DNA of 64,000 bases from Triglochin maritima (lineage: Eukaryota > Streptophyta > Magnoliopsida > Alismatales > Juncaginaceae). The translations under genes and the position numbers were made by a program. Below are positions 25,721-38,511 of this stretch, in pieces. Below the pieces are notes generated by a model. That model was not told the DNA's origin and ran no database searches. It worked only from the letters and a program-made list of their open reading frames with translations. The stretch covers positions 40,506,201 through 40,570,200 of the forward strand of contig OY821771.1 of NCBI GenBank assembly GCA_963682175.1, given 5' to 3'. The number at the start of each line of letters is the position of its first letter. Positions within the stretch are counted from its first letter, which is position 1.

Positions 25721-28700
25721 TCAAACTTTCAGGACCTTCAATTTACTCAAGGCTGATCGGATTTCATCCACGCTGGATCCTGTCTCAGTTTCAACAATAT
25801 TAGGACTATCGAAAGCAGCTACATCTTCTAAGGGATAGTCTCTGGCAGAAAGAAGATGGTTGTGCATGGTCTTGCAAACTCCCTTCAGGATTATAGTTTT
25901 GTGCACTCCTCCAAGCATGCCTTCATAGTCTGTATCACCGGCTTGACCGACAAATACCACCATATTTGTCAAGTCTGTACCCCAACGGACATATAAATAT
26001 CTGAAAACAAATTGAGATGTATCATCAGACTAAGATATGTATACAGGTGAAGGAGAAAAACAACTGAAGCAGAACGATCCAAACCACTGCATTTCAAAAC
26101 TGTGTGAATAGAAATGTTCTAGCTGTATATTTAAGTGAAATCAACCACGAGGATCAATAATATGTGTACAGTGCGGTAAGCCGATAAAATAATGAACTAT
26201 CAATGGTGTTTTAGTTACCCCAAAGGTGCAACTTGACATAATGCTAACAAAAAGTTCATAGTAAAAATACTAAACTGCTAAACGTCATCCGTGAATTAAT
26301 TAAATCGCATGCGTCAATTACCATTTTGTCATTATCTCATTTTTACTTATTTATGCTCCCAATAGATTCTCTTCTGTTCATACAACAATAAAAAATAACC
26401 ATGAAAAATAAAATCAGATTAAGAAAGCGAACGAGCAGATTGGGCACGCTTTACAGACGTTTTTTGTTTCGACATATTATTATTGTACTTCGGATATTGA
26501 TTCGTTTACCCATTTATTTACGTTTGTGTTTTTTTCCACCCGTCACCACCGAAATCTTACAACGGAACCTAAAATAATTTGAAATAATACACCATACAAA
26601 ATTAAAATTAAAAAAAATGCGTCTGGCTTGAACGCCCCCCCACATGGGGGAGGTGTTTATTTCAAACGCCCCGGCCTAAAAAAATATTTTTGGTAACTAA
26701 TCCCGCCGGATTCAAACGCTTCGATAGACATTTCTTGGTGTTGGTACTGGTTGAGTGAGAAAAATTAAGCCAAAAACATTATTTTAAGAGACAAGACGAA
26801 ATGAGTATTAAATGGAATGTGAAGAACAAAATGGTAATTGGAGCGGACGATTTAAGTAATTCGTGGACGACGAATAGTAATTCCCTAAAAATAAGGCAAA
26901 CATTGTGAAGTTCAAAAAAAATGAGAACGACGATTCCATTTAATATTTCTTCGTGTTGGTACTGGTAGAGTGAGAAAAATCCATACTCGATCAATATTTC
27001 ATACAGTACACCATAACAGCCAAAAACTAATAAAATTCTCAACATGAAGCTTGTGCAAATATGAGAATGACGATAAATTTAAGATATGACAGATTTGACT
27101 AAATTGCTGGTGATTTGTTTTCTTAATTGTAAGCCTACTCCCTAGCTGCTCATAATTATTAAAGATGATGGCAGGAAATGGTGATTCTGCACTGAGTTTT
27201 ATTCATTTGATAAAGGATTAGAGGTCATGGACGAACACTAACAATTGGAGGTTAGTTAGAAAAGAAAAGGATGAACTGGCCCAATATTTTCACGGTGCAA
27301 GCTTATTCAGCTGCAGATTTATACCTCAGAAACATTGCATATCAGAAGAGGAAACAACTCATCCAAAACAATGTAGAAAAGAATGCTGGTAAGAGTATGC
27401 CAGTATATGCCTCCATTATAGCAGTGAAATAAGGTCAGTCCGCAAACCACAACATGACATTGGAAAAAAGAAGAAAGGGAAAAGATGTAATGCCTGAAAG
27501 GCTTATAGTGCAAACCCAGGCATATGAGGATATAGTGAACCCATTTGGTTCTTTACAACTTTCTTTCATCGCTCAAATTGGTTATAAATTTATGATGATT
27601 AATTGGACATAGTTGAACATTTGCACCAAACCAAGGAGAATGATTTTTTTCTTCATCTAAATAAATGTCATGTAGATGCTAGACCAGGGAAAAGTTTTCG
27701 TCAGTCACATTTTGGAATTACGAATAAAAAAAAGAAACCATAAATACAGAAGGTACCTTAGGGCTTGAGATCTAGAGGCTAACACAGGAATGAAGTGAAG
27801 TTTGTCACCAACATAGCTATACAAAACATGACAGCGAAGACCTTGGAGGCGCATCATCTTGCGTAGCTCCTTAACAGGTGGAACCTGTAAAATTTAGACT
27901 TTTTAATATCAACAATCAACAAATTAACTTGAAAAACCTTGGTGATAGTACAAGCGTTGAGTTATTTTGTCTTATAAAAACTCTCAGAATGGTCAACCAA
28001 TTAACCTGAAAATTCCACGGTCAAGTTGCAGCATAGTAAGAGAAACATACCAGTCTAGGGTTTTTCACAGAGAATGAAAGGCAGTATCGTGATGATCTCT
28101 CTTCGTCCTCAGTAACTACTTTAACTTCAGTTTCTCCCTTCTTCTCAACAATACTTGAAGCCCAACGAATCAATGTCTTTCTCAAACCTTCACCACCCCA
28201 CCGGTACTCAATCTGCGAATGGTAATCTAAATCAATGGTAACTGGCAGATCACAGGGGCTAAGCATGTCATCTGGACTTGGAGATGGGTAATACAGATCA
28301 CTTCCACTGTTGCATATGAAAGCATCAAAATCAGAAGCTACAAAACCACCAGAGACAACAATAGAGTGGATCTCAGATATTGTCAGTGAGGTACATAAGA
28401 TAAAACCAACAGAACCAGAATTCCGATCCTTTTGCAGAGCTGCAAAAATATTCTGAATGGCTTCTACAAGTTCAGCATCCATGTCACTATCCACAGCAAT
28501 TACAATAATGTGTTTCCTTCTCCTCACTGCTGGTACTTTACTGTTGTCACTTCTTTCATTGGAACCAATCTTTTGTGTAGATCTTACACCCTTTGGTAAT
28601 CTCATGACAGCATTTTCCAATTTACTCCTGCTATCTGCTGCAGATTCTTCATAGTCCATAGAATTATCTTCTGTTTTATCACCATCTAGAGAAAGCTTTA

Positions 28701-31700
28701 GATTCAAAGATATATCTTGAATATCTCTTAAAGAATCCCCTGGTGATTCTGTATCTGAATTTTCATGAGCATCCTCACTTTTTCGCCATTGAGGTTGCCT
28801 TGGTTTGCAACTAGCTATTCGAGACAAATAAGTTTTACAATGCTCTGGCCATGAAAAGAGGTGGATATTGTTCAATCCATTCTGCTGACACCGTGCCCAA
28901 AGCTGTTTATCAGAAACCAACTTCAAAAGTGCATCTGCAATAGACGGCTGATCATGAGGATCAACAAGAAGACCGTTGTCTAGTACCTGGTGCATAAACA
29001 AACACTGATTTAGGAAGTATCCTAGGAATCGATAAAAAAGAAGTGACAAAGTGATCGTAAAAAACAAACTCGGATGATGTCAACAGGGCCTCCATTTTTC
29101 GTGGCCACCATAGGGAGACCGTGAGCAGCAGCCTGTCCCGTCAAAAACAAAATGCAGCGATTAGGCTATGGTTCTTCAATAAATTCCAATCAATAATTCC
29201 TAGGCAGGAAGAACCTCTATTAATGTCAGGCCAAATGGTTCAATAAAAGCAGGATTGATGAAGACCCCCTGCATAATCCAAAGAAGGAAGTGAATGATAG
29301 GTTGCAAGTATAACAGGCCAAATTGTTTGCTCTAGTAAGAAATACATATAGGATAGCTACTGCCTTAATGCATAGTTGGTGCAAGAATAGATGAAAAAAC
29401 AAATGCCTAATAACTATGTTCTAGTTTTGTGTCTAATAAATGTGTGATCAATTTGCAAGAAATCATTGGTGGAGTGGAGAACTGGACTTCCAAAACAATT
29501 TGGAAAAAATTAAATAAAAAAATGGAATTGGAGTTCCAAGTAGAGTTCCACAACTTAGAGATTTGTATTAGGATGGTGTTTTTCACTTCCACTCTAAAAC
29601 CAATGGAAGTCAAGGAAATGGAATTCTAAACTTCCACTCACTTCCTGCGGACCAACCACACCATAAAAGAAATCATCTTTCACATAGAAATCTAAAAAGA
29701 TCAAAATAGGCAACTGTTCATATAGCATGTCGATCCAAGCAGACATGTATCCACCTAAGAGTAAGCAGAAACATAAGTACAATGATTATTTGTGAACAAA
29801 TCTTCCTATTGCTTATGAGACCAAGTTTTACAACATTAGTGATGAAAAATCCAAAACCTAGATTGTCTTCCGAGATTCGCTTTTTAATAAATAAATATCA
29901 ATCATTGGTAGATGATAGTTCAACCCACAGCGGGCATCTTATGTAGCATATTACCCAATGCATGGTCCTTCTCTCTGGGACTGTGACTACACCAAGGGGG
30001 TTCATTTTCATAAGAAAAGAAAGGATGCAATAGTTCCTTGCAGCTTAGTACAGAAGGCAGTACCTTTGTCCTTGCTGCTAGACGATAAATGTCAGGAACT
30101 TCAGACTGCTTATGGTGCTTAGGGTATGCCACTTGTCCATAAAGATCGTATTTGTCAATCAATTTTAGTACTGAGGTGAGAACTGATGCACTTGTACCCG
30201 ACATTTCGTCGATAGTGTCACGGTTGCCCATTATCAATGTCTGCAGGATCATAAAAAGTGATTAAAAGGCTGTAGTAAAACAATCACTTCAACTAAAATC
30301 ATTATATAGCTTCATATTACAAGGTTTGCGAGCTCCCTAAGTGGCTGGCATTCACCAAATGCTTTCACAAGTGTCATAATATTCTTTTTTGGGTCTGGTC
30401 GAGCTAGAGCAAGGATCATAGGCTTGCGAGGATTTGAAAAGAAACGCATTATCTGTAAGGCATAAAAAATTGTCAAACCAGAGAATCTTTGTGAAATAAA
30501 AAGGAAGCTATTGTTGCTCGAAAAAGCTATTTATCATATCATTCCAGTTGATTTCCATAAATTAGACAAAAAAGAATTATTAGAACCTCAGCCCAAATTG
30601 GTGGATCTGGAGATGCCTGATTATCTTCGGATCCCTCATCATCTAAATCACCATCATGTGGAATGATGTTGTTGAGCTCCATTCCGGGAGGAACAACCTG
30701 CAAATATTAAGAACATTTTACGTTTCAGATCAATAATTGATTAATTGACAAGAAATGTCTACGTGGACAAAATTGCCTCACCGACCTGACACAGACATGT
30801 TTAGAAGAGTGAAAACCTAAATAAGGAAGCAAGTAACACATGAAAATGCACAACATGAAGAAATATTGAGAACTGATGATTGAAGTTGAATATTAAAATC
30901 CACAAAGAGAGTAGGTGAACTTACGAACATGCGAGGCATAACCCGTCCATAACAGCTTACACCACGCTTAATTCTAGCCCGGAGTTTTCGCTCAAGCATC
31001 ACATCAAAACCGTCATACATGTTCCATTGCTCTTCTATTTCCTGCCTAGTGCTAGTGATGACAATTTCAGAAGAATCAAGAGTTAGCTCCTCAGCCTCAA
31101 TCCTACGCATAATCTTGTACATCTTATTTATTTCTTCCCTTGATTGACGGCCTTGCTTTAGATTTTGTTCCAATTTATCTCTACCAAGAGAGTGACCAGT
31201 GAACACCATTGGCACATTCAATGCTCCAGAGAGAAGCGCAGCTGAATCACCAGCATCAGCATAATGTCCATGAATAGCAGCCGGCCAAACAGGCTGTCCA
31301 CCACCAATCTGATCTCCAAGAACTCTGGACATCTGCAAGATATGGCTAAGTGCACCATCAACAAACTCCTGGATATACGGCCACAATGATTCCTTGGCAA
31401 TATATTTATCTTTGGGACCAAATGGTATGCGAACAATGTATGCACCACTACTCTCTCCCAATTCTCCAGCATGACCTTCAGAGCTTCTTGGAGCTAACAT
31501 CTCAGTTGGCTCGCCATAACTCCAATCTACATCTGGAGCAGATATTTGTCTTGTGAGCAGGTCAACACGGTAGACTCCAGGCATCGCACCTAAAGCTCTA
31601 GCGAGTTCCACCACATACTTAATCTGAAAGAAGAAGAAGAAATTGTCCTCGCATAATTGTTCTTTTCTATTATTATATCATCATTGAATTTTCTCTTCTA

Positions 31701-33841
31701 AGCAATTTACAGTACAACCCATTACCTCGGGAATGAGACAAAATGTTAAATATTAAATCAAAATGGCAATCTCAACAGAAAAAAAGATCTACCTGGCCAC
31801 CGGTATCAGAATCTCGGCCAAGCTCCATGTTTTCACCACGTATAAGGCCATGGATGCTGCAGAAAATGCACCAGAGGGAAAAAATAGATATATATTTCAA
31901 AAGGTGGGATTATGTTCTGGAACCATTTTCGTATCTGCTGAACAACATACCACATACAATGTTGAATAGAACTGAAATCTTCAAAGTTCAAACTACAGAA
32001 TATTGAGCAGTATACTTTAATTATTTGTTTGAGAAACTATGTTTATTACTCTAAATGTGACTAGATGGTTCACAGGTGACAAGGACCAGGTACATGTGCT
32101 TCTACATCAGTGTTAAAGACTCACCATAGCAAATGGACACAATGCCGATATTTACTTAATAAAGCACAAATGTATTTCTAAGATGTAGATCAATGGTCTA
32201 CTGTTCCTATTTACAGTTCCAATCCTTCTTTTTTTGATAGGTTCCAATCCTATTTCCACCAAACCAAGTTAGAGTTTGAGAATCTCCTTGATGAAAGCTA
32301 CAACTCTATAACGCACATCCTGAAACTTATCATGATAAACAAACTTTATTGCAAGCACATTTCCTTGTTAGAATAAGAAAATATGAAAGACTAATTAGAA
32401 AGTATTTCAGACAAAAGAGAGTGCATAAACAGCTTTCGACGGCATTATTATATAAGTGAAGAATTCCATGCCTTATCAACACTATGTACAGTTTTCTGTC
32501 CTTGTATTGGCTTGCCCAGGTATCAAGAGCCTCTATGGAGCTTATTCGAGGCATTTTTCCCCGAACACCACCACCATGTGAGGACATCTCACCGAGGGTA
32601 TCACCCCTTTCTCCTTCAGATAAGTCTTCAGACATATCCGCAGTTGCTTCTCTACGACCCTTCTCACGTTCAAGACGTGTTTTAGCCATATGCTGGAGCT
32701 CCTCACCTTCAATCTACAAAAGCAAGAAGCACCCAAGACTTTAAAATAAAACAAGGGTGTAAAAATCTAACCTACATAATTCTTTTCCCTCTGTTCCTAA
32801 AAAATGTTATACAAATGCAGCATAGGGCGTGCTTATGAAGCCTCCATCTCCATATATGTCAACGAAGGTTCCATCAGAGCCTTCATAATCATCAACAGAT
32901 AAGTAACTCCTGAAGAACATAAGAGGTTTGCGAAGAAAATGTGGAAGAGTAATATAAGTCCCAAGAGCAAGATAATAGGATTTCCATTTGCAAAAAAGAT
33001 TCACTAGACGAAGTGTGGACAGAAGTCTGGACGGAGTTTCTGGACGAGATCTGGACGGAGTTTCTAGACAAATCTGGACGGAATTTCTGGACTAACATGG
33101 GCGAGTTCTAGACAGAAGTCTGGATTCGTCCAGATTTGTCCAGACTTCTATCCAGATGGGTCCAGATCTCTGTTCATATTAGTCCAGAAACTTCGTCCAT
33201 ATTCATCCAGAAACTTTGTTCAGCTTCCTCCAGAAATTGTCCTGATTCGTCCATACTTCTGTCTAGATTCATCCAGATCTCGTCCAGACTTGTTCATACT
33301 TCTGTCCAGATTTATCCAGACTTCGTCCAAATTTGTCCACACTTCATTCAGACTTCTATCTAGATTGTCCAGACTTGTCCATACTGTTGTCCAGACTTGT
33401 CTAGTGATTAGTGATGATTAGGGTTTGGTTTAGGATTTGGGTTACTATTACTCCCGGAAGGGAATTGTTGGTGAAAAGTTAAAAGAACATTCATAGTTTG
33501 TAGTGAGTTTATTTTTTCTTTCTTAAGATCACCACACAATCCAAATCATTCACTTTTTATCCAATGACAAATATTGAACTCCCACAACCAAGATGACTGT
33601 TTGAAAGCCACAACTCCATTTTACTCTATATATATATATATATACAAGAATTCTCTAATGAGCCCAGGGCTCAACTTTTCTAAATTAAGCCCCCACAATA
33701 TCCACCACTCAATTTAAATTGTAAGGTAGATTAAGAAAAAAACGGTTATGCTAATGAATGGTGAGATCAACTGTAAATAAGATCCAACGGTGAGATTGTA
33801 GGGGGCTTAAACTAAACTTGATGAGCCATGGGCTCACTAGA

Positions 33842-33907
<66 letters not shown>

Positions 33908-35893
33908 CTTGTGAATGTCAACTGAGCTATAGTCTACCAAAAAGTATGTGTAAAGAATGTATTGCAAAGAAAACAAGCTCAGCCAGTTTACACGATATTC
34001 TAAAATCTAAATTAATGTTGCAAAACTTTTACATAGTAGAAGGAAAGAGTTAGGTCTTTGTGAAAAAATGGTTAGTCAAAGAGATTCAACGTTCTAAAAT
34101 TTCTCCTGCGAAAGAACTTAATGCCAACTTTTGTTTACAGCACTACACCATTAGCTACAAATTTTGCAAGTAAAAATTAAAATGCCTACAGTGTGCCGAT
34201 AATGCCATTTTAAAACCTATTTTATAGAGGACCTTACACAATTTTTTTCTAAAGGACCTTACTGTCTTACATATTTATAATGGAAATTTCGAAAAAATGG
34301 AACCGGAAAAATAAGGGGGAAGAAAACAAATACCAAAGACTTTTGAAAAATATTAAAGGCAACCTGCTTCTTTTTGCGAGCAAGATTCCATATCCTCCAG
34401 CACATGTTCTCGAGCCTAGTGTTCCTCTCTTGAGGGCTCCTCATTGAGGATGTCTGAAACAAACAAAGGAACTAGTCAACCGGCAAATTCATCACTTACA
34501 AACAAAGATTGCTCAAGAGAACAAAAGGAGTTTCTTCCAGATCGCAAGAAGTAACTGATATTATTGATCTCAATTCTGAACTTGGGGCTTACTTGGATTG
34601 CATGCGAAATGTACCACTTCAAGATACAAAATAAATCAAAATTAACAAAAAGATACCTTTCCCAACATCATAAGCACCATCTTATTGCCACTAATGAGAA
34701 TCAAAGCACACAACCCTTTTTTTATCGGCAGACCATCCAACATTCCAATTAAAGTTTTTTTACAAATCAATCATTCGAAAACCACCCAACCACTCTGATT
34801 CATAAAACCACATCGTAGAATCGTAATTCTCCAACAGCTAGAAACCGCTTCTATCACCGAAACATACATCAAAACAATGAAACCAACACATAATAACAGC
34901 AGATAATATCAAACGAATAAAGACACTGAACAATAAATTTTCCACCGATTAGATTGCACATACAGAGATACACAAAGACTCTAACATAGCACATAACCAT
35001 CACACCAACAAGACCGAAAAAGGTAACATCATCCGATTATCCCAACACGACCAAAACCATCACACCACCAACAATTATAAATATCATTTTCCGTATCAGA
35101 ATAGCAGTCAGAGCACACCATTAGCATTCCCAAAGAGCACATGACCATCATACTAACAAAAAAGCAACTTCTTCCCTAATCCGACCAGATCGGCAATCCA
35201 ACAAACCGAAAGCATTCAGCCAACCATCACACCACAAAAATCATAAAAAACACAGGTTTTCCAATCATAAACACTGATTCCATTCCCAAAGATCAAGTAA
35301 CAACAAGAACACTAGCATACACAAACAACAGATTTCCCCGATTGGATCATAGAAACAAACTGATCTGATCCGGCAATCCAACACTCTCGTAACCACACAC
35401 AAAAAAAAAACACATTTCCCGACGAAATTCCCCTGATCGGATCGTGGAAACAAACTAATCTGATCTCGCAATCCAACATTCTCGTAACTACAGACAAAAC
35501 ATTTCCCGATGAAATCTCTATCATTACAAGGATCGGATCCCGCAATCCAACACTCTCGTAACCAAAAAAATAATAAAATACACATTTCCAAACGAAATTC
35601 TCACAAACTAATCTATCTGATCCGCAATCCAACAATCTCGTAATCATTATAGAAACAACAAAAAAGAAAAAAAAAGTTTTTTTGGGGGTGTGGAAAAGTG
35701 ACATGCATACCCGAACCCATGACTTATAGAGATCGGTCTCGTCGAAGCCGGTGATGACCTCCTCGACGAAGTAGCGCGTAGGGTTGAAGCCTCCCCTTTC
35801 CCGGAGCAGGAGGGAGGAGTTGGCGCCCTCGAACTTGGGGCCGGAGTCGACGATCGCCTCCAGGTAGCTGTTGATCCAATCGTTCCCCGCCAT
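25721..35893 (-). CDS. SPS1: Sucrose-phosphate synthase, family A type, complete (13 exons)
   Basis: SPS makes sucrose-6-phosphate from UDP-glucose and fructose-6-phosphate in the cytosol (EC 2.4.1.14). Minus-strand exons: 35893-35711, 34453-34364, 32713-32472, 31856-31793, 31623-30925, 30697-30587, 30452-30321, 30240-30064, 29268-29215, 29132-29070, 28986-28051, 27884-27757, 26000-25721. All join in frame to 1052 residues, the usual length. The start '[14 protein letters not shown]' and '[20 protein letters not shown]' point to family A. The GT-B domain shows '[15 protein letters not shown]', '[17 protein letters not shown]', '[12 protein letters not shown]' and '[19 protein letters not shown]', with the nucleotide-sugar site '[18 protein letters not shown]'. 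The C-terminal phosphatase-like domain starts near residue 785 ('[14 protein letters not shown]'). '[11 protein letters not shown]' near residue 150 corresponds to the light/dark phosphoserine region of spinach Ser158. The intron after 32472 has a GC donor. Introns 2 and 12 exceed 1.6 kb. Confidence 0.96.
33002..33406. mobile_element. CACTA-like MITE in SPS intron 2
   Basis: The element begins CACTAGACGAAGTGTGGAC and ends with the inverse of CACTAGACAAGTCTGGAC, with ATT on each side (32999-33001 and 33407-33409), the 3-bp target length of CACTA elements. Its first third is packed with TCTGGAC and the rest with GTCCAGA, that is, inverted subterminal repeats with almost no unique core. No open frame is relevant. 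Confidence 0.75.
33653..33842. mobile_element. Small MITE (190 bp) between TA repeats in SPS intron 2
   Basis: CTCTAATGAGCCCAGGGCTCA at one end mirrors the inverse of the other, CTCTAGTGAGCCCATGGCTCA. It sits between two TA-rich tracts, so a TA target duplication is likely but cannot be delimited. The superfamily is not assigned. Confidence 0.6.
33842..33906. repeat. (TA)n microsatellite
   Basis: About 31 uninterrupted TA dinucleotides in SPS intron 2, directly adjoining the MITE end. Confidence 0.95.
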
Positions 35894-36017
35894 CGCGCCG
35901 GAGAAGAGGAGAGTGCGGAATGGAGAGGTGAGTTTCGGAAGTGGGAGTGGATGTTAGTTACGCCGGGAAGAGTGGAGAAGGAAAGGCAAGAGTAGATTAA
36001 ATAAAAAATATATACCA
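35894..36017 (-). promoter_or_regulatory. SPS 5' UTR and putative TATA region
   Basis: Upstream of the SPS ATG the minus strand has a CT-rich leader and, about 115-125 bp away, GGTATATATTTTTTA (around 36005-36018), a plausible TATA element. Confidence 0.45.
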
Positions 36018-36587
36018 ATAATACCTGTACTCGTAATAGAAAATAAAATGTATATTTAGGTAACTCGAAGTCATTTTTGGTTAGTTTTTTTCTATAAATT
36101 TTTAGGTGTGGTATATACCATATATAAGGAACTTGTTCTGAAAAAATCAGATCAAATGAATCATCGTGGACCATGATCCGATCACTTTAAAATCTAGTAA
36201 ATTCCAGTCATTCAAATATCAGCATTTTAGGATCAACGGTGAAATTAACTTTGATTGACTTAAATTTTTAACATGTTATATCTTAAGAAATAATAATACA
36301 TGTGATTAGGTTTGATTTAAAAAACTTTAAAAAATGTTAAATTTAAGTACTACAACCAAATTGACCATTGGAGGTCATATATCGCCGTCGACCTCCTCCT
36401 AATAATAACAATATATATGTATATATGCAAATTTGATCTCATAGTAATAATAATAATAAATGTTAAGAAGTTAATTAACACAATAAATACAAAAAACTAT
36501 AAAGTATACCGGTTGGAATGTCGTTATTCGTTGTAACGTTTTTAAAATGGTGAAAAGTAAATGGAGGATGGGAGGACAAAGAATCAG
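36018..36587. other. Intergenic region upstream of SPS
   Basis: AT-rich sequence with a short (AATAAT)n stretch near 36440. I see no gene or clear element. Confidence 0.4.
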
Positions 36588-36765
36588 ACGTTACGAAGAA
36601 GAATAGTGATACACGAACGTGGAAGTTCAGAACGCGTATTGATGTGGTCTGTACAGTCAGCAAAAATCAAATGTGTTTTACTTTTTGAAATTAAATAAAT
36701 AACATATTTTGTTTTATGTCACATGTAATTTTTATTTTCCTCATACAACATTACGTTCCCATAAC

Positions 36766-36939
36766 TTATTCTGGACAGACACGTAACTTATTTTGGAGAG
36801 ACACAGAACTTATTCTGGACAGACACAAAACATATTATGGACAGACACATAACTTATTATGGACATACACACAACCTATTTTGGACAGACACACAACTTA
36901 TTCTGGACAGACACATAACTTATTCTTGACAGAATAAGA
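36766..36939. repeat. 22-bp minisatellite, eight units
   Basis: Units start at 36766, 36788, 36810, 36832, 36854, 36876, 36898 and 36920. The consensus is about TTATTCTGGACAGACACATAAC, with a truncated last unit. Confidence 0.9.
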
Positions 36940-36982
36940 TGTCGATCTGTCCATTTTAAGTTGTGTTTGTCTGTGGGGGAAT

Positions 36983-37058
36983 CAAATGTTGCATTGGAAA
37001 AATAAAATGTTGCATGGAGAAACGAAATGTTGCATGGGGAAAATATAAGTTGCATGTG
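36983..37058. repeat. 20-bp minisatellite, about 3.7 units
   Basis: Units of roughly AAATGTTGCATGGGGAAAAT, decaying at both ends. Confidence 0.75.
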
Positions 37059-37286
37059 ACACAAAATAAATTTGTTATTCAATTAATTTCAGAAAGGAAA
37101 AGACATTTGACTTTTGATAACTAGACTGTTGCTGCTGACTGGACTGACCACGTCAGCATGCGTTCCGGACGCAAGCGTCCATTTATCATTTTCCTACGAA
37201 GAATGGTAGGAGATTTGGGATTCCCTAAAATTTAAATTCGAAATCGACGAGATGATTTGGAGAGCTTTGAGATAGTTGGGAGCGGT

Positions 37287-37698
37287 TAGGGGTGTAAACG
37301 GGGCGGGTAATACCCGTATACCCGGTCACCCGCCCTGGGCGGGTACGGGTATGGGTACAAAAATCCATACCCGTTTAAAAATTCAAACCCGTATACCCGT
37401 ACCCGTTTACCCGGTTAATAAACGGGACGGGTACGGGTATACGCATTACTCGTACCCGTATACCCGTTAAGATATATTATATTATATATATAATATTTTT
37501 TAATATTTTATATATTATATATTATACCCGCTATACCCGTTTACCCGCCCCGTACCCGCTAACTTAACGGGTACGGGTCGGGTACGGGTATATATATTTT
37601 TTGCCAGGTATATACCCGTACCCGTACCCGCTAATTTAGCCGGGTACGGGTACGGGTAGGGGCATACCCGACCCGTACTCGACCCGTTTACACCCCTA
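37287..37698. mobile_element. hAT MITE built of GGGTACGGGT repeats (412 bp)
   Basis: The ends TAGGGGTGTAAACGGG and CCCGTTTACACCCCTA are inverted repeats. GGAGCGGT is duplicated exactly on both sides (37279-37286 and 37699-37706). The interior consists of ACCCGTA and GGGTACGG subterminal repeats around an AT-rich core. Confidence 0.9.
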
Positions 37699-38406
37699 GG
37701 AGCGGTGAATGAATGTTTATTTATTTATTTTTATGTAAAAGATACTTGAGAATTACAAAAGAAAAAAGAAAAATAGCAGAGAATGCTAAAAGTCGCATCC
37801 AGTTTAGTGGGAGGCATAAGGTTCTTTAAGTTCACTATTTGACTTTTTAACCCACAGACTTTGACAAAGATCTGTTGGATCGTGTAGGTTATGGGTCAAT
37901 TAATCACTTTTACGCTAATCACCTACTTGTTTAATCGATCGAGTTGTATCCAGCGGAATATAAACAACTAAAGCAAGTATGGAAGGAATAATGCAAACCA
38001 CAAAGACGCGTCGGTTTTTATAGAGGTTCGGCACCCCACCCGGGTCCTAGTCCTCTCTTGTAAGCTCCGCTCGACTCCGCGAGCTCCGCCTACGTCTTCA
38101 CTAACCACTCCCCGTTCCGGGCCGGGAGAGAACGCCTTTTACAAAACAAACTCCGCGAACAACCTCGCGAGCTTGACTTTCTTCTCTCACAATCCGAGAG
38201 GAACACTTCGGGCTTCAACCGAAGTCCTTGCTTCCTTTGACAACAACAATTTGAGTGGAGCAACACTATCTAAGCTTGAGCACACTTGAGTATGATTGGA
38301 ATTAAGACTAAGTGTGGAGATTTGAGGCTTTGAGTGTTTTGGATTCTCTCTAATGTTTGGGACAAGTTTGTTGTGGGAGAGTTGTGTTAAAATATGTTTT
38401 ACAACT

Positions 38407-38417
38407 CCTTATATAGG
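38407..38417 (-). promoter_or_regulatory. Putative TATA box of the LTR
   Basis: CCTATATAAGG on the minus strand, about 95 bp downstream of the last palindrome in that direction. The inverted copy has TTATAAATAG in the equivalent place. Confidence 0.55.
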
Positions 38418-38511
38418 CATTAGAGAGAATAGAGCCGTTGGGATTGATTGGGTATGAGTTGATGTGTGATTACACAAAACAGAAAACGCAGGACCCAATT
38501 CTGGCTGAATT

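Larger units (their letters stand above)
36588..37205. mobile_element. Element with arms of about 115 bp or more in inverted orientation and minisatellite core
   Basis: 36647-36740 aligns to the reverse complement of 37035-37150 over about 95-115 bp. The blocks include GTGGTC..GT.CAGTCAGCA, TCAAATGT, TGAAATTAA and TGTCACATG, and one arm has an extra 18 bp. Weaker pairing continues outward to about 36588 and 37205. The core is two tandem repeats. Long inverted arms without a transposase suggest a MULE-type or foldback non-autonomous element. Exact ends and target duplication are not determined. Confidence 0.6.
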
